Assembly: GCF_907165205.1 (NCBI RefSeq)
Contig: NC_058196.1
Span: 10,148,501-10,212,500 of the forward strand
Origin: Coccinella septempunctata
Lineage: Eukaryota > Arthropoda > Insecta > Coleoptera > Coccinellidae
Direction of reading: 5' to 3'
DNA length: 64,000 bases
The notes beneath the pieces were generated by a model that saw only the letters and a list, made by a program, of their open reading frames with translations, searched no databases and had not been told where the DNA came from. Below are positions 1 through 11,157 of this stretch, piece after piece; the first letter of the stretch is position 1; every line of letters begins with the position of its first letter. Made by a program: the position numbers and the translations under genes.

Positions 1-286
1 GATATCTTTCAGCTTCCACTGTCTTCTGGTTTGTTCCTCGAGATCTCTGTATTTTGAAATTTTTTCAGTGTGCCTATCTAAAAGATTGTTATTATTTGGA
101 ATTGCCACGTCGATGAATAGTGCTGTGTCCTCATCCTTATTTAGCAAAATGAGATCTGGTCTATTGTGGGTTATTATCCGGTCTGTGAGAACCGTGCGAT
201 CCCAGTAGAGCTTGTGATGTTCATTTTCCAACACAGCATCCGGATGGTAATTGTAATAAGGAACCTTCTCGAAGTAAGAAAGTGGT
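1..286 (-). mobile_element. R4/Dong-like LINE, 5'-truncated fragment
   Basis: This stretch is the reverse complement of part of the R4-type LINE at 25495-25765, with only scattered differences. It covers the C-terminal restriction-like endonuclease region, including the HNRPDLILLNK and FIDVAIP motifs. The element's 3' end lies beyond the left edge of the window. Its 5' truncation point falls at about 286, directly against a TTA/TAA microsatellite, the same kind of junction seen at 22326. No complete reading frame is present. The match to the full copies makes the identity secure. Confidence 0.85.
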
Positions 287-340
287 TATTATTATTATTA
301 TTATATAATGATCTATTATATTATTATTATTATATGATGT
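283..340. repeat. Imperfect (TTA)n microsatellite
   Basis: An interrupted run of TTA/ATT units abuts the truncated end of the R4-like LINE. Dong elements are known to insert in TAA repeats, so this is probably the insertion target. Confidence 0.85.
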
Positions 341-1124
341 TGGTCCTATGAATAATCCCATTTTGTGAAAAATCGAGTTTTTTTAAATTTTAGAGATTAT
401 CACCCTAAACGACTAGATTTCAGAAAAACCTCTCCAGATGTTTCAATGTAGACTAAATTTGCTACAATATAAGTGTCTTTCTAGTCATTAGCTGGTGTGC
501 ACTGGCTGCTATCCTGGAGCGTACCGCACTGACAGTTGTGAAACGTCAAACTTGTCATATTGGCCGGTTTTTTCACATTTGTTCTGGTTGCGTTTCAGTT
601 TTTGGTTCCATTTTTCAGGAATCGCATATTATAACATGACACTATACCATGGTAATATCTTGAATTAAATCGATGGAGGCTCATTATGAAAACCTGAGAC
701 TCAAAAAAACCGAAATCTGTATATCAGTAATTACTTACTGAGCCGGGGATTGTAGGTAAATACAAACATGGTACAAAATAAATGGAAATCCCTGGTCAGA
801 AGTCACAAGATGACGAAAGATCAGAAGAATTGATCCGGAAGAGCCCCAAGCAGATTTTTATTCTTTGATGAGATGGATGCGCTGTTCTAGGTAACAAACC
901 CAGTAATGAATGCCATTTTGCCTTGGAGAGCAGTTTGTTGAACAAGTTAATAATTTTAAGAATCAAATCATGTTAAAAATTCCCATGTTGATCTAATGGA
1001 CATTGTGAGTAGTAAGTCTTGAATTGAAATTATTAATGTCAATAAAATCTGTATCCTCCCATACCTCTCAATGTATGGCAAAATTATGAATATTAATTTC
1101 ATTTCAGAGAATTCTAGCCATTTC
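341..1124. other. No recognisable feature
   Basis: AT-rich sequence with only short open frames. I see no domain, terminal repeat or RNA gene. It may be the 5' non-coding part or flank of the Harbinger relic that follows. Confidence 0.5.
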
Positions 1125-1481
1125 GAGCCTGCTGCATCATCTTCCCATATAAACGTTGATACCCAATCTCTCAACCTCCATCTTCTCCAAACCCTCAACA
1201 TCAATCCTTTCTAATCCCACAACCTCCATTCTTACAAGACCTTTCACCTTCACTGCCCCCAGTAATCCTGCAACACCTTCCACCTCCGCTGTCCCCAGAA
1301 GTCCTTCAACTCCTTCCAACAGTAAGAAAAGAGGACTTAACAGCCAAAGCATGAAGAGGAAAAAAATGTTAAGGCACAGGCAGAAAATGGCGACAGAGAA
1401 ACAAAAAACTAAGTTGGAGTAGAGGAAAGATGAACTCCTTGAAAAGTATTTGCGACAGTTAAAAAAAGAATGTGAACAATA
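1125..1481 (+). pseudogene. Possible second ORF of a PIF/Harbinger transposon (C-terminal relic)
   Basis: The translation is a long Ser/Thr/Pro-rich stretch followed by a highly basic and then acidic/Lys-rich helix ending at a stop at about 1481, with one in-frame TAG near 1420. I do not recognise a domain. PIF/Harbinger elements usually carry a second ORF (a Myb/SANT- or MADF-like DNA-binding protein) that often ends in such a charged helix. This one lies tail to tail with the transposase relic ending at 2045, which is the expected convergent layout. The assignment rests on position and composition only. It could equally be an unrelated broken ORF. Confidence 0.3.
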
Positions 1482-2044
1482 ATTAACAAATTCTTTATTT
1501 TATTAGTTATTTTATATTTTTTGGAGTTTTTTCTGATGATTCAATATTTGTTTTTTTAATATTTTTTTATATGTATTTTCCTGATGGACTGATTTTTGTG
1601 ATATTATGAATAATCATTATCACATTTACTCGAGATGTGAACAAATATTTTTTGTTGCATACTTTATATGCAATTAGCTTTTTTTGTAATAGTTATTCAC
1701 TTTATTTTTAGTTTTTTTTTATGATTTAATATTTGCATTTGTAAACTTTATATGTATTTTTTGCACATATTTTTCTCTTTTCACATATTTCCTATAATCT
1801 CAAATAGAATGTTTTTTTGGAATGTTTTTTTAGTAGTTGATAGGAATAATATTTTTTTCATATTTTTCATGTCATATATACTGAGAACCTTTTTTTTGTG
1901 ACATTAAACTAATAAAAATTATACAATTCATTCGATAAAACAATGAATTTTATTTGCCATAATGATATTATACAATAAACATAACAACTACCAATAACCC
2001 AAATATGTTATCTGAACATGTTTTCGAAAATGATATTTCTTTTC

Positions 2045-2100
2045 TCATGTAGTGCTAGAACTATCCCGAACTTCAGGCTCTGTCATTTCCACTTCATCAT
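2045..2100 (-). pseudogene. PIF/Harbinger transposase, last codons (separated by element A)
   Basis: On the minus strand this short stretch encodes an acidic tail (EVEMTEPEVRDSSSTT) ending in TGA at 2047-2045. It is the continuation of the transposase fragment at 20582-20820. The two pieces are separated by element A, whose TCAT target duplication lies at 2097-2100 and 20582-20585. An acidic, non-catalytic C-terminus is usual in the family. Confidence 0.6.
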
Positions 2101-3396
2101 TGTAACCTACAGTTGTACTTGGCCTATCGGCTGCTCAGATGGATACGGTGAGGGCTGAGTCCCCAAAATTTTCTTCATAGAACCTAACTTTAGTTGGGCG
2201 CCAGGTTTACCACGTAAACCAAGAGGAATCCTGCTTCAGGGAAAGTTGAAGAAAATGGTTTTTTACAATTTTATTAAAATTAAAAATTTACAAACAAAAA
2301 AATATAAGTTATGATTGCTGAAGGCTGATTATATAAAAAAAATACAAATAAGGCGTTATAGAAAGCTAATTGGGCTCCAGACAGAATTTTGATAAATATG
2401 TACTGATCGAGTTAAAGTTATAAAAAAACAGAAATTTTGAGACCTCACTTGTTCTATTCTGGGTATTTCCCGTTGGATGGTAATTGGCAGAAAATTTTAG
2501 TTCTCACTGGTTCAATCCAGATGCCTTTGATTTGCAGTTCAGTTATTGGAGGCTCGCTGGGTGTATATCAACCAAAAGATTTCAGTCCACGAGATTCTGA
2601 TCTTAAGACTCAGCTTCAGACGGTGTTGCTTCCCTTCAATGTCAACTGATACTCCAACGTGCAGTGCAGAATAGACAACAATTAGTAGATGTCAAAATGG
2701 TGGTCGATTTAATTCTGTTACAACTAACTCCTTCGACAGTAATATAATAATTGGAATCAGTACAAAACGCCTTTTAAGTGTTAAGTGAAATAATTCACAG
2801 AATAACGAACTATAAGTGATTGAATAGATAAAAAACTATGATCAAGTTCAACAAAATATAACAAAATTCTAGCTATATCTTTCCGGAAAGAGAAAACAAA
2901 TTCAACAAATTGGTCAAACTAGAATTAACCAAATAGAAGTACAACAACTTTTCAATAAATCATCCGAAAGAATTATATCAAGAAATTAAAGAAAAAATGA
3001 TGACAAAAAAAGGGAGCATGTACTCTCTGGCAAGTGAAGAAATGAAAGGAAAAAAGGATTTATAATAATAAATAAAGTCCCAACCCACTGATGGTGAGCA
3101 GGATGAAAATTACGAAATTCAGCAAATTAAATTTCTGAACAAAGAAAATGAAGTAAAATTAATATGATTGAAATTAATCAATAAAGATATTTTATCACCA
3201 GATATAACGTACTCACTTTTCGTCACCTGTTAACAACGTCAAGTTCAAAATCTAATTGATTTGAAGGTCAATTCAAATGGAATTGAAAATGAACGACTCC
3301 CCTCCCTCCTTAGAAAAATCCGGTTAATTATTCCGTATATTACGGAAGCAGTAGCGTCACGGCGATGAGGATTAGGGTTGTAACGAGATCGTTACA
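2101..3396 (-). repeat. Element A 3' LTR
   Basis: Direct repeat of 19286-20581, same length (1296 bp), with inverted termini TGTAAC/GTTACA. A purine-rich tract lies immediately outside its right end (minus-strand reading AGGTGGGGTGGTG at about 3397-3409), as expected for plus-strand priming next to the 3' LTR. Confidence 0.95.
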
Positions 3397-3784
3397 CACC
3401 ACCCCACCTGGGTAAAAAAAAATTTGGAAACTTTAGGAGTTCACAAATTTTTTTTTTTTAATTTAGATTCATGTCAATCACAGAGGAACCAGGTAGAAAT
3501 TCAGGCACTATTATCAAACTCAAAATTATGCAATATATAGATAAGTATAAAGATAAATCATATAGAACGCAAATTTATATGTTACATCAGTTCTCAAATT
3601 ATCAAAATTACTAGAACCGAATGAACATAACTCCGTTGAAAGGTTTCCTCATGAAAGCACAAATTTTCCGAAGGAACTACAAAAATGTAGATTCTTTCAT
3701 AATTATGCCATTCAACAGATTCATTCTGCTTCATGATAGCATTGTTTATAGATAATAAAGACAAATTACAAAGTGAAGATAAAA
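3397..3784 (-). other. Element A region between integrase stop and 3' LTR
   Basis: About 390 bp with no long frame. It holds the polypurine-like tract beside the LTR. There is no env or accessory gene here, unlike elements B and D. Confidence 0.7.
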
Positions 3785-4839
3785 TTATTTTGAGCTATCA
3801 TCTGAATCAGCGCTGAAATATTCCTCCTCATCGGAATCTGAGTTTTCGTCCATATAGGCTGACTTAATATCCTTAATATGCCAGCGACCCAAATCGTTAC
3901 CATTCGAATCTTGAAGTTCGTAAACCAAATCTGAAACAACTCTAGTAACAACACAAGGTACAAACTTAGGGGCTAACTTGGCACAATAATTATTGACAGC
4001 TGAAGAAAGAGTAACATTCTTCTTCCACACCTTGTCACCGACATAAAATTTAACTTTTCGTTTCCTCAAATTGTATTGATGAGAGTTCCTAAGATAAGCC
4101 TGATGCAACCTATTTCGCACTTCTACAAATAAATCAGGAAGCTTTTGAACGTCATCAATTCGTTGTGATTTGTCTGAAATAGAAGGAATATTCTTATCAT
4201 TGTCCGAAATTTTTCCATAAAAATCCCCTGTCACAGGAACATTCCGAGCAAAAGTTAAGAAAGCAGGAGAATATCCGGTGACGTCATGTTTTGCCAATCT
4301 TATAGCTTGAGCTACTTTGAAAATAGAAGAATCCCATGTTTTGTGATTATCATGAATGTAGCAGCGTATTGATGTAACGATAACTTTATTGACTCGCTCT
4401 GCGAAATTAACTTGAGGATGATATTTCGCGTTGTACCAAATCTTTTGCACTCGATAAGTTTCCATCAAATGCTTGAACACTTTACTGATGAATTGACTAC
4501 CGTTATCAACCATCATAATCTGTGGTACTCCGTAAATGAGAAATACATGATTTTCAATAAATTTGACGATATTTTTCGAAGTAGCATTAGACATCGGCTG
4601 AACCAAAGTAAATTTAGTGAACCAATCGACAACCACTAAAACATATTGGTTTCCGTTTTTAGATCTAGGATAGGGACCTAAAATATCCGCAGAAAGGCAT
4701 TGAAAGGGAAAATTTATGTTTTTATATGAACCCATTTGACCGGCCGGAGGCAAGTTCGTACTTTTACAGGCAGCACAAATAGGACACTTTCTAACATATT
4801 TGTAAACGTCCCTTCTTATTTTTGGCCAGTAGTATAATT
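3785..4839 (-). pseudogene. Element A pol, C-terminal part: integrase
   Basis: The frame encodes the CC half of the integrase HHCC zinc-binding motif (CPICAAC), then the catalytic core with Asp in SADILGPYPRSKNG, Asp in MMVDNGSQF and Glu in VNFAERVNK, then a chromatin/DNA-binding C-terminal region ending in an acidic tail (SDSDEEEYFSADSDDSSK). An apparent upstream extension to 4951 is only the LTR of element B read in this frame, so the true sequence starts at 4839, where B is inserted. The N-terminal part of the same polyprotein is at 15466-17560. The interruption disables integrase here, although each half is free of stops. Confidence 0.92.
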
Positions 4840-5132
4840 TGTGATGAACCCCAGTTTTCTGAGGAAAATTGGAGTTCATCTTAGTGAATTCTTTCGTTTT
4901 AAATTTCCGTCTTTGAAAATATTTTAATTCTCGAATATTCCGTACGTTCATTCCGACAGGCAGAGTAAATGTAAAAAACCGCTTATCTGTATTCCACGTT
5001 GTTTTTCTTACATGCCGCTGAAGATTTCGACGTTTTTCATCTGTTGATATGCGATAAACCGGAGCTGACGACGTTTTTCAGTCTTGTAGCATTCTGGAAT
5101 TTTCAGATTTTTACCGTGGGAGGGGATATACC

Positions 5133-5140
5133 TATAAAAG
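5133..5140 (+). promoter_or_regulatory. TATA box of element B LTR
   Basis: TATAAAAG in an otherwise mixed context, about 290 bp into the LTR. The same sequence is present in the 3' LTR. This is the only strong TATA match in the LTR, so it is the likely core promoter for the element's transcript. Confidence 0.65.
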
Positions 5141-5501
5141 CAAATTTTCCCCCGCGACGGTCACTTTTGAATTTTACTTCAGTGCCTTCCTTTCGCTTCA
5201 GTATTTTCGATTTTTTTCGCTTGCTAACGTAGTGACTTCTGTTATAAATTCATTTAATTTTCGGTATTCTTTCGCCGTTGAAGAATAGTCATTTTGTGTT
5301 ATTTGCATCAGTGCTTAGAGTTAATTCTTTAGTTTTTCTTTTAAATCCTTTGAGTTTCGAGTGCGTGAAACAAAGGAGGTAGGTCCCCGTCTGTACCATT
5401 CAGTTTCTTTGTTAGACCTACGCCGTTACTTTCTTAACTTTGACACTGCTGTACTGTATCGTTTTCTGTTGTATTTTATCGTCCTTTACCCCGTTGCGCG
5501 A

Positions 5502-5825
5502 AATAGACATTTTCTTCGCTGTCAATCATGGTGTGCTATAACCCTTGGGGCAGCGAATAAAAGTCTCGAACAGATCCGCCCTAGCCCTTGGGGTACTGAA
5601 GGGAAAGTTCCGTCAACCCCGCGTTCCGCGTCATAAGTGTTAAATCCGAAATCTCTTCTTTTCTGTCAATCATGGTGTGCTATAACCCTTGGGGCAGAGA
5701 ATAAGAGATACCGCACGTAGTCAGTGAGATCCCGTAGTTGCGTTAAAAATAGACATTTTCTTCGCTGTCAATCATGGTGTGCTAAAACCCTTGGGGCAGC
5801 GAATAAAAGTCTCGAACAGACCCGT
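5502..5825 (+). repeat. Threefold LTR-internal repeat with AATAAA signals
   Basis: A core reading tgtcaatcatggtgtgct followed by a conserved ccttggggcag block occurs three times, at about 5515, 5668 and 5767. Copies 1 and 3 extend about 25 bp further on each side and include GAATAAAAG. Copy 2 is shorter and has GAATAAGAG instead. The same set recurs in the 3' LTR. The repeats place possible polyadenylation signals at two spaced points in the R/U5 region. Confidence 0.85.
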
Positions 5826-6233
5826 CCTTATTGTGTTTCATTCCCGGAGAAATATAACTACACACCGATACCGTATAGCAAGTCCTTAGCATTCGTCAGT
5901 TCTGGTTGGCGCATTTTTATTGAACCGTTAATTTTTCACTACACCCGGTACAAATTTCATAAAGTGCTCGTGACCGGATAAGATTTCCCGAATGTGTTTT
6001 CACTGATAGAATCACTCATATTTTGTATCGCACATGTCTCCCTTGTAATTGGTTTCCGAAGTTGTGAATAAACTTTAGTTCGATTTTGACTTCTTCGTTG
6101 TCGCTACTACCCTAGACAACACCGAGCTCTGTCTCTGGCTAGCAGCTACTCTGGTAGGTTTGCTATTCTTCCTATTGAAAAGAATAGCTGGCGCTCGAGA
6201 TTAAGGCTTCTCCGAGAAACGCGCGTTACAAAA

Positions 6234-6251
6234 TGGCGCCCGAGCAGGGAC
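6234..6251 (+). other. Primer-binding site, tRNA-Lys (TTT type), element B
   Basis: tggcgcccgagcagggac starts three bases after the LTR. Apart from one base it is the primer site used by lentiviruses with tRNA-Lys3. It differs from the tRNA-Lys (CTT type) site of element A. Confidence 0.88.
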
Positions 6252-7275
6252 TGTGCAAAATCTAGTAGGAAACAACAGAGGTGAGAAACATTAACCGGAC
6301 AGTGAGTGAATTCCCGAAACAGTGAGTAAAATCTAAGAACAGTGAGTAACTATTTCTTGAACCGAGAACTGTGAAAAATAGACTTGAACTGTGTTTTATT
6401 ACCTGCCACTCTGTATTGAACTGTTATACTGTGAATTGAATTGGACTATATTCTGAAAATTTTCCTATTGTTGAAATCTATTGGAAATAATTTAATTAGT
6501 TTGTGATTATTCCTTTTGCCGATTACGTTATTGAGGACTGAACTGTTATTGCGCCTTAATATCAGTGAAAATTATTTCCGATTTCTTATTATTCCTGATT
6601 TATTGAATTGAACTGTTTTAATTTCGTATTGAAGGTGAGTGAATTTCCGAACATTGAAAATTTATTGTCACAATTGGTAAAATTTAATAGGTTTGATTTA
6701 CCTATCAGTTTAATAGTGAATCACCTATTACCCTATTGATAACTTGTCTACCTGCTTTCATTTTCTTTTGACCTGTACTGTTGAAACTTACCAATTATTG
6801 CTGATTTTTCTGAAACCTATTGCGATTTATTTTCTGGATATTGAACTTGAAAAACTGTTTGGAAATTAACCTGTGCGTTCTGGTGCGATTCGAATTTCGG
6901 GAAATTTTCCGGACTATACGAAACGACTTGCGAGTGTGTGCGGTATTTCGCGAATGTTTTCGGACTTTAGTGGGACAGATTGAAATTTTTTTCAAGTAAC
7001 GTCGGACTTGTAAAATTTTTTTTGGTGTGATACATCGGGACTTAAGATTATTTTAGTGCGCCGGGACTTGAACTTAGATTTTTTTTTTTTTCCGATACAC
7101 CGGGACTTAGACTTTATTATTTTTTGGGGTTACACCGATACCCACTTCGAACTTAAGTGAGTAGGTTAGCTAACGATTAACTTACCGGGTTGGACTTGGA
7201 ACTTGAACAGATTGTGAAGGACATACCGAGTGTGAAAGATTGGTGCGTTCCGAATCGGACTTAAGCGAAAATAAT
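6252..7275 (+). other. Element B untranslated leader
   Basis: About 1 kb with no long frame. The strong splice-donor-like sequence AG/GTGAGA lies at 6279-6286, placed to feed spliced RNAs for the downstream genes. The second half is T-rich and repeats short phrases ending in GGGACTT. Packaging signals would be expected here but cannot be read by eye. Confidence 0.6.
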
Positions 7276-9115
7276 ATGTCGAACATGGATGTAAACCGGT
7301 TACTCAGTGATGAACTTACATACGAATTACAACTGAGAGGACAATCGATACCGGGTACTGTGATGACTAAACGGAGTCTACTACGACAAGTACTTCAGTC
7401 TAATGAACCTCTATTACTCCCAACGTCATTGAATCCCGCCTCGGAGATTGAGATTTGTCAAAATAAACTCACCGATTTAGTGGAATCCCTTCAGAACTTC
7501 AATCATGAGAATGCGGCTAACGAATTTACGCGAATTTACACCCGATTAATACACATACAAGGAAGGCTGGACTTTATTGTTACTGCAGACACAACACAGT
7601 TACAACTAGTTGGACAAATGAAGGCAACTACAGCTAAGGCGTTGGAAACACTAGAGGAGCTACGTAAAAAGAGCAATCGTGAACAGCTGCAGACATCTAA
7701 CCGATATCAGAAGTCTCTCTTAGATGTGGAGGTGCCCAGTTCACCTGGAGTGTCAACGATCCAACCGGAACGGATTTCAGGGCTCCGAGAGCCATCGCTT
7801 ATCGACTTGGGAGATGGTGTCGATCCTCCTGTGGCGGTCGATGTCTCACATACTGGAACACCTGTAAGGAATCCAACATTAGAACAGGTCATGAATGAGA
7901 CAAGGCAGACATGTACAGCATTACTGCGACAGTTACCAGCGATACCTCTCACGCAGTCACAGGACTGTAGAACAACAACACCTGAGGGTCTGACACAGGG
8001 TAGATGGATTAATTCTACACGAAGGGTGTCTTTTCCACACTTACCTGCACCTTGGATAAATCCTGACCGACCTATTATCACAACACCTGCCAGATCGGAA
8101 CCGGAGTCCCGATCAACAATACCGACTGTCCCTGTACACAAGTGGAACATTTCCTTTGATGGCACTGGAAGTGTGACCGGATTCCTTGAGGAAGTGGAGG
8201 GGCTGGCTGAATCCCGTAAAGTGTCCCTGGAACAAGTTTTTGAATCAGTTTATGAATTACTACGGAAAGATGCAAGGGATTGGTTTATTCCCAGGAGAGG
8301 TACTTTCGAGGACTGGGAGGATTTCAGCAACCAACTGAAGGAAGCGTTTCTGCCTGTTAACTATGAGGAGAATCTGTTAGAGGAAATAAAAAGACGAACA
8401 CAAGGTCCTGAGGAAAAGTTGCTTCTGTATGTTACCCGGATGCAGAACTTATTCCAGAAGCTCACCTATACAAAACCATCCGAGGTGGAGCAGATCCGAC
8501 TCATCCGACAAAGCACCCTTACAGCAGGCCTTGGCCTTCCAGGAGACCAAGACGTATGATGAACTTCTCCGTAAAGGAAAAGTTTTTGAACTGGTCCAAT
8601 GGCAGATGAGCCAGTACACCCGGCCACCCTCAAAACCAGGTTTCGTGGAGGAACCTCACCTGACGTACACTCCCCGCCAACTGAACCGATATCAGGCGAG
8701 TTTTTCTGTGGATACCGGAGAACAGGTACAAACAACTGATCATAGGAAATCAATCCCGCCGACACCAGCCGGCCAGACACGACTTTCTCCGCCGGGGGAA
8801 AGCCGTCCAAAACCGCCCAGATCCAGGGAGTCAACAGTACAGCGACAGGAGTCACACCGTCCGGTTCCTGGAGACAGGTCCGAAGGTAGATCCGGAACTT
8901 CAACACCGCCACCCCGCCGTCGAGCCGAAAATAGCCACGCTGACCGGACCGAGCCATCATCAGGGAGGAGAGTGTCCTTCCAGACACAGTGTTTCCGATG
9001 TGGTGGGTATGGCCACATGCGTCGAGAATGTCGCAGGCCACCGAAAATATTCTGTTCTCGATGTCAGAGGGAGAACATTCTCTCACGAGATTGTCCCTGC
9101 CGTCCGGAAAACTAG
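7276..9115 (+). pseudogene. Element B gag (one frameshift)
   Basis: The first ATG in frame is at 7276 (MSNMDVNRLL); an upstream TTG is not needed. The N-terminus has a SAP-like pattern (LSDELTYELQLRG), shared with element A gag. A capsid-like region follows (HKWNISFDG ... FLEEVEG ... EAFLPVNYEE). The first frame stops at 8559. The remaining gag sequence continues from about 8520 in another frame, so a small indel breaks the gene. The second part is Pro/Arg-rich and ends with a zinc knuckle CFRCGGYGHMRREC plus a second Cys cluster (CSRCQ...DCPC), the nucleocapsid. The stop is at 9115, overlapping the protease frame. Gag would form the particle and bind the RNA. Confidence 0.88.
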
Positions 9116-10917
9116 ACGGAGGTATGGAGAAGGAGTCGACCATATCTCCCAACACACTGACTCCCATAACATCGACCGCCTGGAATGATAACCGACCGCT
9201 TGTCGAAGTTAAGATAGCCGGAAAGCACTACAAAGCATTAATTGACACCGGAGCCACGAAGAGTTTCGTAAGTCGGAAAGTGGCAAAACAATGTGAAAGC
9301 AAGGGAATCACCGGACAACATGTTGAGAATGGTTTCGTGGTGGTTGCAAATGGACAACCCACGACAACACCCAAACTCTACACTACCGCTGTTCACCTGG
9401 CTGATTATTCCTTGACCGACGTAAAATTTCTGTTGGTGCCTGATTTACCCGTTGACCTCATTCTAGGAATGGACGTATTAGGAAGGTTCAATTTTTCCAT
9501 TAACCTCAGTACCGCGGACTGTTACCTGGAAGGTCGACTGATTGCCAAACCAACACCGAAAAGTCAAGAAGCTGTTGAGGTACAGGGCCGGAGAAAATCC
9601 CGAAACCCGTTGCCGTCCCTAGATTCCGTATGTTTATCCGAGATAGAAACAACTCAGTGCAAATGGTACAACAAAAAGTTACAGGAGGTGGAAAAAGACC
9701 CAGCAAATTTTCCTGACTACGCCGTTGAAAATGGAAAACTGTTGCGACATTTCTGGGACTCATCCGACTTCACAGAAGATGGAACCGGCCAACCCTGGAA
9801 ACTCTGTGTACCATCCGAACAGCGAACAGAAGTACTGAAGGAAAACCACGACTCAGAACTAGCAGGTCACATGGGGATTGCCAAAACGATTGCACGGATA
9901 GCCAGAAACTACTACTGGCCAGGGATGTTTAGAGACATTGCGAAATACGTGAGGAACTGCACATCGTGCCAAAAGTACAAAGTTTCGCAACAGAAAACCC
10001 CTGGTAAGATGCAACCACACCGAATGGCGGATGCGCCGTTCAAAGAAGTATCTACGGACATAGTTGGACCATTGCCACGGTCAAAAAAGGGAAACTCCTA
10101 CATCGTGGTAATGCAAGACCGGTTCACAAAGTGGGTAGAGTGTCGTCCGTTGCGAAAAGCTACCGCCAAAACTGTTTATTCGGCCCTCTACGAACAAATC
10201 ATACTGAAATATGGTTGCCCAAAACTAGTAATATCCGACAATGGAGTACAATTCGACAGCAGGCTATTCAAGAACAGTCTCCGAGAGCTGAACATCGCTC
10301 ACCGTTTCACACCACCGTATACTCCTCAGTGCAACCCTGTAGAAAGAGCTAACCGTACCCTAAAGACAATGATAGCACAGTTTTGTGAGACCGATCAAAG
10401 AACCTGGGATGAAAAGATAGGAGAGTTAACGTTTGCCATCAACACCGCTAAACAGGAGTCTACTGGATTTACACCGGCATTTTTAAATTATGGAAGGGAA
10501 CTAGAAGTCCCGAGGGCGATTTATTCGACAAACCCCCACAATGAAGAAATGAACGGAGAATCCAACCGTACAGAAGAAGAAAATAGAGATATGACTTACC
10601 GTACTCAACAGATCAAACATCTCCAGGAGGCTTATGAGTTCGTCCGTACTAAACTATACCGTGCGTTCCAACAACAGGCTCACCACTACGATCTTCGACG
10701 AAGAGAAATCCGATACCATGTGGGAGATAAAGTTCTACGCCGGGACCGTCCTTTATCCTCTGCCGTTGACAGTTTCGCCGCCAAGTTGGCTCCGAAGTTT
10801 TCCGGTCCGTTCACCGTTGTTAAAGTCGTTTCACCTGTCGTCTATGACCTGAAAGATACAGAGGGTAGAAAAATCACTAACATACACATTAAAGATTTAA
10901 AACCATTTCATGCATAA
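8989..10917 (+). CDS. Element B protease-integrase (RT and RNase H missing)
   Basis: A single open frame of about 642 codons. The first 40 or so codons overlap gag and are probably not native as written; expression by frameshifting from gag is likely. An aspartic protease follows (ALIDTGATKS at residue 86, LILGMDVLG near 158). Directly after the protease, around residues 190-210, the sequence resembles the linker that in element A lies after RNase H. Then come the integrase zinc finger (H287, H294, C324, C327), the catalytic triad D356 (STDIVG), D416 (ISDNG) and E451 (PVERANR), and a C-terminal domain (GDKVLRRDRPLSS). RT and RNase H, about 2 kb in the relative, are absent without loss of frame. 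The product would cut Gag and integrate DNA made by another element's RT. Confidence 0.92.
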   Translation: MFPMWWVWPHASRMSQATENILFSMSEGEHSLTRLSLPSGKLDGGMEKESTISPNTLTPITSTAWNDNRPLVEVKIAGKHYKALIDTGATKSFVSRKVAKQCESKGITGQHVENGFVVVANGQPTTTPKLYTTAVHLADYSLTDVKFLLVPDLPVDLILGMDVLGRFNFSINLSTADCYLEGRLIAKPTPKSQEAVEVQGRRKSRNPLPSLDSVCLSEIETTQCKWYNKKLQEVEKDPANFPDYAVENGKLLRHFWDSSDFTEDGTGQPWKLCVPSEQRTEVLKENHDSELAGHMGIAKTIARIARNYYWPGMFRDIAKYVRNCTSCQKYKVSQQKTPGKMQPHRMADAPFKEVSTDIVGPLPRSKKGNSYIVVMQDRFTKWVECRPLRKATAKTVYSALYEQIILKYGCPKLVISDNGVQFDSRLFKNSLRELNIAHRFTPPYTPQCNPVERANRTLKTMIAQFCETDQRTWDEKIGELTFAINTAKQESTGFTPAFLNYGRELEVPRAIYSTNPHNEEMNGESNRTEEENRDMTYRTQQIKHLQEAYEFVRTKLYRAFQQQAHHYDLRRREIRYHVGDKVLRRDRPLSSAVDSFAAKLAPKFSGPFTVVKVVSPVVYDLKDTEGRKITNIHIKDLKPFHA

Positions 10918-11157
10918 TAATATTATTGACATGATCCGTTAACCGTTCTATAGAAATAACCTCTGAAAGGAGGAAATCCGTTATTTTTTTTTTGTTACCG
11001 AATATATATTATTTTTCCGTCACCGAATATATATATGTATATATTTTTTCCGTTACCGATTATATTCTTATTTTCCGTTTACCTGTTGATCTGAATAACT
11101 GTAGTTGCTCGGCCAACCAGAACCAGTGTTCCGTAAGACAAAAGGTGTCTAGTTAAC
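10918..11157 (+). promoter_or_regulatory. Spacer between integrase and kinase genes
   Basis: AT-rich spacer holding several TCCGTTA/TTACCG phrases (seven CCGT on this strand in 240 bp) and short TA runs. A weak splice-acceptor candidate, pyrimidine-rich sequence followed by ACTGTAG, ends at 11104, 54 bp before the kinase ATG. It would explain how a downstream gene is expressed from a spliced RNA. This is inference from sequence alone. Confidence 0.4.

Larger units (their letters stand above)
4840..6230 (+). repeat. Element B 5' LTR
   Basis: Direct repeat of 14075-15465, same length, ending GTTACA three bases before the primer-binding site. It contains a TATA box (5133-5140) and internal repeats with polyadenylation signals (5502-5825). 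Confidence 0.95.

Noticed and set aside
2437..2649. 70-codon frame in element A LTR, repeated at 19622-19834
   Set aside because: Present twice only because the LTR is duplicated; no known domain and no start context of note.
4840..4951. Apparent N-terminal extension of the element A integrase frame
   Set aside because: These codons come from the LTR of element B, which happens to be open in this frame. The native sequence stops at the insertion point 4839.
5361..5981. Two small plus-strand frames in the LTR of element B (repeated at 14596-15216)
   Set aside because: They lie in the LTR, share the repeated RHFLRCQSWCA phrase only because of the DNA repeat, and show no domain.
7707..8165. 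Minus-strand frames opposite element B gag and protease
   Set aside because: Shadows of the coding strand, without domains.
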